A model generated the notes under the pieces. It was not told where the DNA came from and did no database searches. It worked only from the letters and a program-made list of their open reading frames with translations. Shown here in pieces: positions 1-5,202 of a stretch of DNA of 5,343 nt. The stretch is from Nanobdellota archaeon (GTDB lineage Archaea > Nanobdellota > Nanobdellia > Woesearchaeales > JAHJBD01). Within the stretch, counting starts at the first letter, position 1; every line of letters starts with the position of its first letter. The DNA lies in NCBI GenBank assembly GCA_018813725.1, contig JAHJBD010000089.1, positions 1-5,343 on the forward strand, read 5' to 3'. A program made the translations under genes and the position numbers.

Positions 1-1205
1 ACTTCGTTGTTGACTATTGCAATAAAGTAATCAGGTGATGTGTCTGGCACAGGAACAAGGTTCCTGTCTTCAAGAAGCAAGGATAAAGTTGCATAACCAA
101 GTCCAAATCCAGTAGCTGCAGTTGGCTCTCCTTTGAATAATTCAATCATCTGATCGTATCTTCCACCGCCAGCAATTGACCTGTACTTTTCTTCCTTGTC
201 ATACACTTCAAATACTGTTCCAGTGTAATACGCAAGGCCCCTTACTGTCTCTATATCAAACTTCACGATATTTTTATCGACCAGGGAGAGGATACCTTTA
301 AGCTCTTCAATTCCTTGTTTTGCAGTCTCATTCTGTGTCTCAAGATTATCCAGAGTTGAGTTAAGAAACTTGTCGAGGTCTATTGTTATTCCAAGCTCCC
401 CTAATCTCTGGCTAAATTCTGCTTCTGTTATCTTAGCTCTTTTGTCGAGCAATGACAGAAAATCATTGATCTTTTCCTTGCCGATCAACTCTTCAAGCAA
501 ACCCTGCATAAGTTTTCTGTTGTTAAGTTTTATCACAAAATCTGAATCAGTCAGTCCTAATGATTTAAGTGAGGCTGTTATCAGGTTTATACATTCTGCG
601 TCTGCTTCTGGTTTTGCTGAGCCGTATATTTCGCAGTTGAACTGGAAGAATTCCCTTAACCTACCTTTTTGAGGACGTTCATATCTTAAGACCTTATTTA
701 TACAAAACCATTTGACTGGTTTTGCAAGTGCTTTTTGTTTTGCGACAAACATCCTTGCTAAAGATGGTGTGAATTCTGCCCTTATGGCTAATTCTTCGTC
801 ACTTTTTTTCTCTATTGTAAATATCTGTGAAGTGATCTCCTGCCCTTGTTTTGCTTTTAATAGATCCAAAGTTTCAATTATCGGAACATCTACTTCTTTA
901 AAACCAAAGTTTTCAGCTGTTTTTCTTAATCTGTTGAAAATATTCAGCTTGATCGCTTCTTCTTCGGGATAGAAATCTGTTGTGCCAGTTGGATTCTGAA
1001 ACTGTTTTTTTATCTCTGATGCTGCTTTTTCAATCGCTTTTCTTTCCTTGCTTTCAATAGGCATAACTTTGCTGGTTGTGCCAGTAACCATCCTTCTAAC
1101 AGCGTCCCTTACTGCCTCTGAAAGGTTAGGGTATATTCCACTATCTACTAGTGCCTGCAATTGAGCTACAAGTTCTTTTGTTAATCTTATTTGTTTAGTA
1201 AGCAT
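1..1205 (-). CDS. hisS: Histidyl-tRNA synthetase with N-terminal ribbon-helix-helix domain (3' end outside window)
   Basis: Ligates histidine to tRNA-His through histidyl-AMP in the cytoplasm. I translated the minus strand from ATG 1205 and found 401 codons open to the window edge. Residues 1-40 form an RHH DNA-binding domain (separate entry), 41-70 a charged helical linker, and the class II core begins at PTGTTDFYPEE (72-82). Motif 2 is RYERPQKGRLREFFQF (174-189). The HisRS signatures are VRGLAYYTGTVFE (321-333), with the catalytic Arg at 322, and AGGGRYD (345-351). Ala325 replaces the Asp of the bacterial RGLDYY form. The core looks competent, so this is not an obvious HisZ-type dead paralogue. 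The C-terminal anticodon-binding domain lies mostly beyond the edge. In-frame GTG 1214 is an alternative start adding three residues. The gene follows the HAD gene by 50 bp and has its own promoter and a palindromic operator candidate. Family assignment is very sure; a regulatory role is inferred. Confidence 0.96.
   Translation of the reverse strand, partial: MLTKQIRLTKELVAQLQALVDSGIYPNLSEAVRDAVRRMVTGTTSKVMPIESKERKAIEKAASEIKKQFQNPTGTTDFYPEEEAIKLNIFNRLRKTAENFGFKEVDVPIIETLDLLKAKQGQEITSQIFTIEKKSDEELAIRAEFTPSLARMFVAKQKALAKPVKWFCINKVLRYERPQKGRLREFFQFNCEIYGSAKPEADAECINLITASLKSLGLTDSDFVIKLNNRKLMQGLLEELIGKEKINDFLSLLDKRAKITEAEFSQRLGELGITIDLDKFLNSTLDNLETQNETAKQGIEELKGILSLVDKNIVKFDIETVRGLAYYTGTVFEVYDKEEKYRSIAGGGRYDQMIELFKGEPTAATGFGLGYATLSLLLEDRNLVPVPDTSPDYFIAIVNNE
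1086..1205 (-). other. Ribbon-helix-helix (MetJ/Arc/CopG-type) DNA-binding domain at the HisRS N-terminus
   Basis: Residues 1-40 of the synthetase read as a textbook RHH fold. There is a short basic beta strand (TKQIRL, 3-8), helix 1 (TKELVAQLQALVDSG, 9-23), a turn with the typical G-x-Y-P-N-x-SE signature (23-30), and helix 2 (SEAVRDAVRRMV, 29-40). RHH proteins bind DNA as dimers by laying the paired strands in the major groove, with residues 4, 6 and 8 (K, Q/I, R-type positions) usually facing the bases. HisRS is itself a homodimer, so a fused RHH could dimerise naturally. No stop codon or frame change separates this domain from the synthetase core. PutA gives a precedent for RHH fused to a metabolic enzyme. 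DNA binding is inferred from the motif. Confidence 0.85.
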
Positions 1206-1236
1206 TACAATCACATTACAGAGGTAATGTCTAATG
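1203..1236. promoter_or_regulatory. Palindromic operator candidate with flanking half-sites at the hisS promoter
   Basis: A perfect 7-bp inverted repeat, ACATTAC (1213-1219), AGAG, GTAATGT (1224-1230), sits directly downstream of the hisS TATA box and across the predicted transcription start. A further CATTAC lies at 1203-1208, overlapping the start codon and 11 bp from the second copy, about one helical turn. A degenerate inverted copy, CTAATG, is at 1231-1236. Clusters of short half-sites spaced about a turn apart are typical of RHH operators, and a site between TATA box and start would block RNA polymerase recruitment. That the fused RHH domain binds here is inference. Confidence 0.65.
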
Positions 1237-1251
1237 ATATTTAAGCTTTTT
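1237..1251 (-). promoter_or_regulatory. Archaeal-type BRE/TATA promoter of hisS
   Basis: On the minus strand AAAAAG (1251-1246, BRE-like) is followed by CTTAAATAT (1245-1237, TATA-like). This lies in the 50-bp gap between the HAD gene and hisS. By the 30-nt spacing seen at the other promoters here, transcription would start near 1214-1215. That gives either a 9-10 nt leader before ATG 1205 or a leaderless message beginning at the in-frame GTG 1214. Called by eye. Confidence 0.55.
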
Positions 1252-1255
1252 GGTA

Positions 1256-1867
1256 TTATTCAGAAGATAGAATGTCTAAATCAGCTAATTCATGTAAGTC
1301 TTCGATGCGAGTATCTCCACCATCAACTCCTAACCCAATGGTGAATACACCTGCAGCTTTCCCTGCCTGAATATCATATTTAGTATCACCAACAAAGACG
1401 CTATCACTAGGTTTGAGTTTAAACTTATGTAAGCAATAAAGGATGCAATCCGGCGCAGGCTTAGGATTTGCTATGCTGTCAGCACCAACAATCAGGTCAA
1501 AGTATTTGGCAAAGCCAGCCCATTTGAGCATATATTTCACAGGAATGTTGAATGTGTTTGAGACAACTGCCAATTTAAGGCCATTGTCCTTCAGCTGTTT
1601 CAAAAGATCCTCCACTGGGAAAACTTCCATCTTGTCAAGAAACTGCTGAGCTCTTGTCCAGTAGTATGCCAACACCTGTTTTTCTTTTCCAGGGAAATAT
1701 TCTTTTGCCAATACTTTCATGGACCTTGCCCATACATTGTCGTCAAACTCTTTTTTAGCCATATCCCTATTCTCGAATCTCTTCAATGCATCCTTGAACA
1801 TAAAGAACCACATGTCGTACGAATCTAACAATACACCATCCATATCAAAAAGAACTGCTTTTATCAT
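1256..1867 (-). CDS. HAD-superfamily phosphatase (subfamily IA, phosphoglycolate phosphatase-like)
   Basis: A 203-residue hydrolase with all four HAD motifs. Motif I is FDMDGVLLDS with nucleophile Asp8 and acid/base Asp10. Motif II is VVSNT (Ser103). Motif III has Lys136 in NPKPAPD. Motif IV is VFVGDTKYDIQAGKAAG, with Asp161 and Asp165 for magnesium. Residues 15-90 form a helical cap of the C1 type, as in phosphoglycolate phosphatase and beta-phosphoglucomutase, and the length is normal for the family. The substrate cannot be read from sequence. The ATG shares an ATGA overlap with the stop of the HisB-like gene upstream, so the two are probably translated together. This neighbourhood makes a histidine-pathway substrate such as histidinol phosphate worth considering, but that is inference; a general phosphoglycolate or sugar-phosphate phosphatase is equally possible. 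Confidence 0.9.
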   Translation of the reverse strand: MIKAVLFDMDGVLLDSYDMWFFMFKDALKRFENRDMAKKEFDDNVWARSMKVLAKEYFPGKEKQVLAYYWTRAQQFLDKMEVFPVEDLLKQLKDNGLKLAVVSNTFNIPVKYMLKWAGFAKYFDLIVGADSIANPKPAPDCILYCLHKFKLKPSDSVFVGDTKYDIQAGKAAGVFTIGLGVDGGDTRIEDLHELADLDILSSE

Positions 1868-2394
1868 TTTAGAATATTATTTGCATACTTTGCAGCAGGA
1901 TTTTTGGAAGAGGCTACACCCAAACATCTGCCAAATGACTTGAATACAGCCATGAACATCTCTTTCCTGTCTGTGTCAGGTATTATTATGTGAAGCTTTG
2001 CATCTGCAGCAACTGTAAATGCTTTGAAGAACTCATCATAATTTTCTTTAAAATCGCCTGACATCTCTTTCTCAAACTTGAATAATGGCGAAGATTGAAG
2101 CGTAAGAGAACAGATTATCATGCTATTACCTATAGGTTCTGTCCTGTCATAGGTTTTAACTGTTGAATTGCCATTACCAAAAGCATGTTTGACAGCTTCA
2201 CCAAAGGTAGTGCCAATTTCTGCAAGCGAAGCTGACTTAGCGCTAAGGTCAAGGTCAAAAAGTGCTTCAAAAGCTGCAATCTTGAGCATGGCTTCAAAAA
2301 ATTTGTCAGAAGTGATCACTCGGATATTTCCGTGCCCGTCAAGGTTGAGCTTTATTATACATTTGTTCTTGATCAAAGTTGTTTTTCTGTCCAT
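1864..2394 (-). CDS. HisB-like protein (imidazoleglycerol-phosphate dehydratase fold) lacking all metal ligands; probable pseudoenzyme
   Basis: A 176-residue protein that aligns by eye with HisB along nearly its whole length: IIKLNLDGHGNIRV (13-26), FFEAML..LFDL (32-48), EIGTTFGEAV (59-68), SGDF..EFFKAF (112-126), KLHIII (133-138) and FMAVFKSFGRCL (147-158). HisB binds two manganese ions through two HHxxE motifs and two single histidines. Here the His of FxDHML is Ala35, the first HHxxE is S54, A55, A58 with several residues deleted before it, the His of HFF is Glu121, and the second HHxxE is K144, E145, M148. The C-terminal KG tail is also gone. Dehydratase activity is therefore very unlikely, yet the frame is intact, which argues for a new role in binding, scaffolding or sensing. 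It appears leaderless from its own promoter and overlaps the HAD gene. The HisB relationship was judged without a profile search. Confidence 0.72.
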   Translation of the reverse strand: MDRKTTLIKNKCIIKLNLDGHGNIRVITSDKFFEAMLKIAAFEALFDLDLSAKSASLAEIGTTFGEAVKHAFGNGNSTVKTYDRTEPIGNSMIICSLTLQSSPLFKFEKEMSGDFKENYDEFFKAFTVAADAKLHIIIPDTDRKEMFMAVFKSFGRCLGVASSKNPAAKYANNILK

Positions 2395-2416
2395 AAATAT
2401 AATATAAAAATAAGTG

Positions 2417-2430
2417 CTTATAAACTTTTC
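2417..2430 (-). promoter_or_regulatory. Archaeal-type BRE/TATA promoter of the HisB-like gene
   Basis: On the minus strand GAAAAG (2430-2425) is followed by TTTATAAG (2424-2417), beginning exactly 30 nt before ATG 2394, in the 36-bp gap after the upstream gene. This spacing predicts a leaderless transcript. The AT-rich stretch 2395-2412, T-rich on the minus strand, could also end transcripts coming from the upstream gene. Confidence 0.6.
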
Positions 2431-2781
2431 TTAAAATAACCTGACACACACACCAGCCACCGCAGGTTGCATGATAGGAGTATGTTGTTCACCTTGTCCT
2501 GCAAGGTAATCCTGTGCCTCTCCTTGGCACATAAATGAATAATATGTCGTATTACCCGCAGCTGTTCTCGCACTAGCACCTTGATCAGTTACCAAAGACT
2601 GTATGAACTGTTCAACCTGAGGATGATCTGAACTAGGTATATCACCGAATTCAAGCCGCTTACATACCTGAGCAATATTATCAACACAATAAGCAGCAAG
2701 ATTTGCGCCTGCAACAAACCTGACTAATGCTTGACCAGGAATACCACTATCCCATGCCTGAGCTAAAGTATCACATATCAT
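2431..2781 (-). CDS. Hypothetical protein, 116 residues, unrecognised
   Basis: I do not recognise a family. The protein is soluble-looking, mixed in composition and largely helical in appearance, with no signal peptide or membrane segment. It has five cysteines (3, 32, 40, 85, 112) that do not form CxxC pairs, a Gln/Gly-rich stretch near residues 86-98, and a hydrophobic C-terminus. Support for it being real comes from a TATA-like box 30 nt before ATG 2781, no competing frame over the same stretch, and compact packing between neighbours. It is divergent from the plus-strand gene at 2881 and ends 36 bp before the HisB-like gene. No function is proposed. Confidence 0.6.
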   Translation of the reverse strand: MICDTLAQAWDSGIPGQALVRFVAGANLAAYCVDNIAQVCKRLEFGDIPSSDHPQVEQFIQSLVTDQGASARTAAGNTTYYSFMCQGEAQDYLAGQGEQHTPIMQPAVAGVCVRLF

Positions 2782-2880
2782 ATGTCAGGGAGACTTTGGT
2801 CCTGATTAATAGATTTACCCGCATTATGGTGGGATTGTTTAATAATTAGGTTTTTAAATCAACTTTGGTTTTCAGACAAT
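2782..2880. promoter_or_regulatory. Divergent promoter region with paired ACTTTGGT elements
   Basis: This 99-bp spacer serves both hypothetical genes. A minus-strand TATA-like box, TATTAATC, lies at 2811-2804, 30 nt before ATG 2781. A plus-strand box, TTTTTAAAT, lies at 2851-2859, 30 nt before ATG 2881. The octamer ACTTTGGT occurs at 2793-2800 and 2862-2869, at exactly 12 to 19 nt from each start codon, between TATA box and start on both sides. The two copies are direct repeats on the plus strand, so they face opposite ways relative to their genes. A shared regulator is possible, but eight bases leave room for chance. Confidence 0.5.
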
Positions 2881-3303
2881 ATGGACAGTTATCACATAAG
2901 AGATGGGATTGTTATGCTTAACCCTGATGGGCTGCAATGCTCAAAAAGCAGGTTTGTTGCCAATGCAGCAGTTTTCAGGATGGAAGATTATTTAGCCCAA
3001 GGAAAGCCTTGTTATGTTATCGCTGCAAGCAAAGATGATTCACGCATTGTTCCAGTTCGTGCAACATATATCCTTAATTCTCAGCCAGGACCACAGAATA
3101 TTAAGTGGCAGTATGAAACATTGATAAGGATGCTAGCTGAACAGCAGGCAAAGTCTGTTGAACTAGGAGGAATATTTTACTGTGAATTAAGCCATCTAGC
3201 TGCAAAGCTTCAAAAAGAAGGTATCGAAGCAGCTATAAATGAAGCGATCACAGACAGAGCATTAGATTTAATTGAGCATGGAACTGTAGATGTACATTCC
3301 TAA
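2881..3303 (+). CDS. Hypothetical protein, 140 residues, unrecognised; the only plus-strand gene
   Basis: I do not recognise a family. The N-terminal half looks beta-rich (CYVIAAS 44-50, RIVPVRATYIL 55-65). The C-terminal half is helical (YETLIRMLAEQQAKSVEL 78-95, LSHLAAKLQKEGIEAAINEA 103-122). No signal peptide, membrane span or metal-binding motif is visible. A TATA-like box starts 30 nt before the ATG, predicting a leaderless transcript. It is divergent from the 116-residue gene and convergent with hisA, whose last 12 codons it overlaps by 36 bp (3268-3303), so the transcripts are antisense to each other there. T-rich plus-strand sequence just after the stop (about 3311-3352) could act as an archaeal terminator. 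No function is proposed. Confidence 0.7.
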   Translation: MDSYHIRDGIVMLNPDGLQCSKSRFVANAAVFRMEDYLAQGKPCYVIAASKDDSRIVPVRATYILNSQPGPQNIKWQYETLIRMLAEQQAKSVELGGIFYCELSHLAAKLQKEGIEAAINEAITDRALDLIEHGTVDVHS

Positions 3304-3933
3304 TGCAGGTTTGATATTAATATTTTCTAAAGCATTTATTTCTTCTTTTGTGGTTATCCCGCCAGCAGCTGTCAGTTCATTTGATGTAAGCTCCTTAAGC
3401 TTTCTGAAAAAATCTATGTCAGTCCCCTGCATCATGCCTTCCTTATCAACATATGTTGCTAGGAATTCTGAACAGTAAGGTTCTAGCTTTTTGATAATAT
3501 CAAAGATGATAAGATTTGTAGACTCTTTCCAGCCTTTTATCAAAACCTTGCCTTTGAAGGTATCTAAAGCGATCATAACCTTCTTTTTTCCTATCTTATT
3601 GTATAGAGAAGTCAAAAATCCATAATCAACCTTACCATCACGAAACACTGAGCTACTGATAATCACTTTTTCTGCACCTAAAGCTAAGATCTCTTTTGCT
3701 TTTTCTACAGTCCTGATGCCGCCCCCAACCCTGCAATTGAAACGACTGCAGATTAATTTTATCTGTTCTAAGTTAGACCCCTTTCCCATGGCGCCGTCAA
3801 GATCTATCACCTGGATAGTTTTGTAATTGGCAAGTTTGTCCATTACAAAGTCAAGCTCTAACTCTAGCTTTTTCTCTTTCCCTTGCACTAATTGCACTAC
3901 TTTTCCAGCCATAAGATCTATGCAAGGTATCAT
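3268..3933 (-). CDS. hisA: Phosphoribosylformimino-5-aminoimidazole carboxamide ribotide isomerase
   Basis: Catalyses the Amadori isomerisation of ProFAR to PRFAR, the fourth step of histidine synthesis, on a (beta/alpha)8 barrel. The 221 residues begin MIPCIDLMAGKVVQL, with the general base Asp6. The partner acid is Asp124 in IALDTFKGKVLIKGW, and the active-site Thr is Thr160 in ATYVDKEG. The two phosphate-binding loops are VGGGIR (69-74) and AAGGI (189-193). It is some 20 residues shorter than many HisA proteins and stops soon after the last strand (LGMYIYSS). The ATG overlaps the hisF stop as ATGA, indicating translational coupling. The 3' end overlaps the convergent plus-strand gene by 36 bp. 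A bifunctional PriA role is not indicated, since HisF-type tryptophan-pathway context is absent here. Confidence 0.95.
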   Translation of the reverse strand: MIPCIDLMAGKVVQLVQGKEKKLELELDFVMDKLANYKTIQVIDLDGAMGKGSNLEQIKLICSRFNCRVGGGIRTVEKAKEILALGAEKVIISSSVFRDGKVDYGFLTSLYNKIGKKKVMIALDTFKGKVLIKGWKESTNLIIFDIIKKLEPYCSEFLATYVDKEGMMQGTDIDFFRKLKELTSNELTAAGGITTKEEINALENINIKPALGMYIYSSMLN

Positions 3934-4675
3934 CTTACCAAAACCCCTTTTGCTATACAGTATCCTTTTACTTCTTTGATCGTAAATTCGCCATAGTGGA
4001 ATACTGAAGCTGCCAGTGCTGCATCTGCTACCTTAAATGCTTCAACAAAATCTTGTTTTTTTCCAACACCGCCAGAAGCTATTACTGGAATGTTTACTGC
4101 CTTAGATATTGCCTTGGTTAACACAATATCAAAACCTTCTTTAGTTCCATCCCTGTCCATAGATGTTAATAATATTTCTCCAGCACCTAATTTTTCTACT
4201 TTTTGTGCCCATTCGATCGCATCTACCTCTGTTGGTCTTGTTCCACCGTAGGTGTAAACTTCGAAAAAATTTCCATTGTACTTTGCATCAACAGCAACTA
4301 CGCATGCTTGTGAGCCAAAACTGTCTGCAATCTGTCTTATTAAGCAAGGATTTTCAACTGCTGCAGTGTTTATGGCTACTTTGTCTGCTCCTGCTTTCAA
4401 TATTTCCCTTGCATCATCTAATGAGGTTATGCCTCCGCCTATCGTGAATGGGATAAAGATATTTTTTAGACTTTTCTTGCAAGTTCAACAACTGTCTTTC
4501 TTTTTTCTTTTGAAGCTGTTATATCTAAGAAAACCAGTTCATCTGCGCCTTGTTCATAATATTTCTTTGCAAGTTCTACTGGATCTCCTGCATCTTTTAA
4601 GCTGATGAAATTAATGCCCTTGACCACTTTGCCATCCTTGATATCAAGGCAAGGGATTATTCGTTTAGCCAGCAT
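3930..4675 (-). CDS. hisF: Imidazole glycerol phosphate synthase cyclase subunit, interrupted by a 1-base frameshift
   Basis: HisF joins ammonia from HisH to PRFAR, giving imidazole glycerol phosphate and AICAR. The first 69 codons (4675-4469) carry IIPCLDIKDGKVVKG with catalytic Asp11 and Lys19 and end in VVELARKV before TAA (4468-4466). The next frame resumes without loss as KNIFIPFTIGGGI, then DKVAINTAAV, VVAVDAK (the second catalytic Asp), LLTSMDRDGTKEGFD and ASGGVG, to the stop at 3932. A single missing base at about 4466-4469 restores a product of about 248 residues, the normal length, with no alignment gap. Every downstream motif is conserved, so this is either a very recent mutation or a sequencing/assembly error. 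The gene overlaps hisH by 19 bp and hisA by ATGA. GGAG at 4687-4684, 8 nt before the ATG, is a good ribosome binding site. Confidence 0.92.
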
Positions 4676-5202
4676 CTTAACATCTCCAAACCTTTTTTAC
4701 CAGACTTTTCTGGGTGGAACTGAAACCCTGTCAGGTTTTGTTTATTTATTATGGAACAGAAGTTAATATAATATTCTGAGTTGGTTATCTTGCCTTCTTC
4801 TGGTATACAGTAATATGAGTTTACAAAGTAGAAGTAATCCAGGTTAACTTTGTTCCAGCCTATCTGTGGGACCTTTCCTTCGGTAAATCTCTTAACCTTA
4901 CCCTTGATCAATCCAAGGCCTTTAACACCAGGCGCTTCTTCACTTTCTTCAAACAGTATCTGCATGCCTAAGCAGATTCCTAAGGTTGGCTTTGTTTGCA
5001 GTATCTGCTTTAACTTATCAACATAATCTGAATCAAAAAAATCAAAAAACTGTTTAAAGTTTCCAACACCTGGAATGATCATCTTGTCTGCCTTTTCAAG
5101 CTCAGAGAGATCATTTGTTACAATACTATCTACGTTAAGCTTATCCAGCGCGTTTTTGACTGACTGGATGTTTCCTGCTCCATAATCTAGTATTGCTATC
5201 AT
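4657..5202 (-). CDS. hisH: Imidazole glycerol phosphate synthase glutamine amidotransferase subunit
   Basis: Class I glutaminase that supplies ammonia through the HisF barrel to make imidazole glycerol phosphate; it works as a HisHF heterodimer. The 181 residues begin MIAILDYGAGNIQSV. The oxyanion-strand loop is PGVGNF (44-49). The nucleophile is Cys77 in LGICLGMQ, and the catalytic His163 and Glu165 are in FQFHPEKSG. PQIGWNKV (112-119) and YFVNSYY (125-131) match the conserved subunit-interface region; Asn128 stands where many HisH proteins have His. The length is slightly short of the usual 195-210. The ATG overlaps the hisB stop (ATGA), and the 3' end overlaps hisF by 19 bp. AAAGGT, ending 8 nt before the start, is a weak ribosome binding site. 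Confidence 0.96.
   Translation of the reverse strand: MIAILDYGAGNIQSVKNALDKLNVDSIVTNDLSELEKADKMIIPGVGNFKQFFDFFDSDYVDKLKQILQTKPTLGICLGMQILFEESEEAPGVKGLGLIKGKVKRFTEGKVPQIGWNKVNLDYFYFVNSYYCIPEEGKITNSEYYINFCSIINKQNLTGFQFHPEKSGKKGLEMLRCWLNE
4684..4687 (-). promoter_or_regulatory. Shine-Dalgarno site of hisF
   Basis: GGAG on the minus strand, separated by 8 nt from ATG 4675 and lying inside the hisH coding sequence. It supports this start for hisF and contrasts with the leaderless, SD-free genes elsewhere in the window. Confidence 0.6.

Noticed and set aside
370..972. Plus-strand frames of 100 and 86 codons opposite hisS
   Set aside because: They are antisense to the conserved HisRS core (motif 2 and neighbouring regions) and show no promoter or family features.
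1059..1061. Internal start at Met49 giving a free HisRS without the RHH domain
   Set aside because: No Shine-Dalgarno or promoter-like sequence precedes it, and the RHH codons upstream are in the same frame with strong motif content.
1..1205. HisZ (catalytically inactive HisRS paralogue that regulates HisG)
   Set aside because: The motif 2 residues, the catalytic Arg322 and the AGGGRYD histidine-binding segment are retained, unlike typical HisZ. The C-terminal domain could not be checked.
4163..4447. Plus-strand frame rich in leucine that looks like a membrane protein
   Set aside because: It is antisense to conserved hisF coding sequence. The hydrophobic look comes from reading the complement of charged and glycine codons.
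4461..4475. Programmed -1 frameshift in hisF
   Set aside because: The zero frame GCA AGA AAA GTC TAA contains no X-XXY-YYZ slippery heptamer, and HisF is not known to use recoding. Mutation or sequence error is simpler.
3930..4675. HisF encoded as two natural half-barrel proteins
   Set aside because: The break falls near residue 69, well before the middle of the (beta/alpha)8 barrel, and the second piece has no start codon at its first residues.
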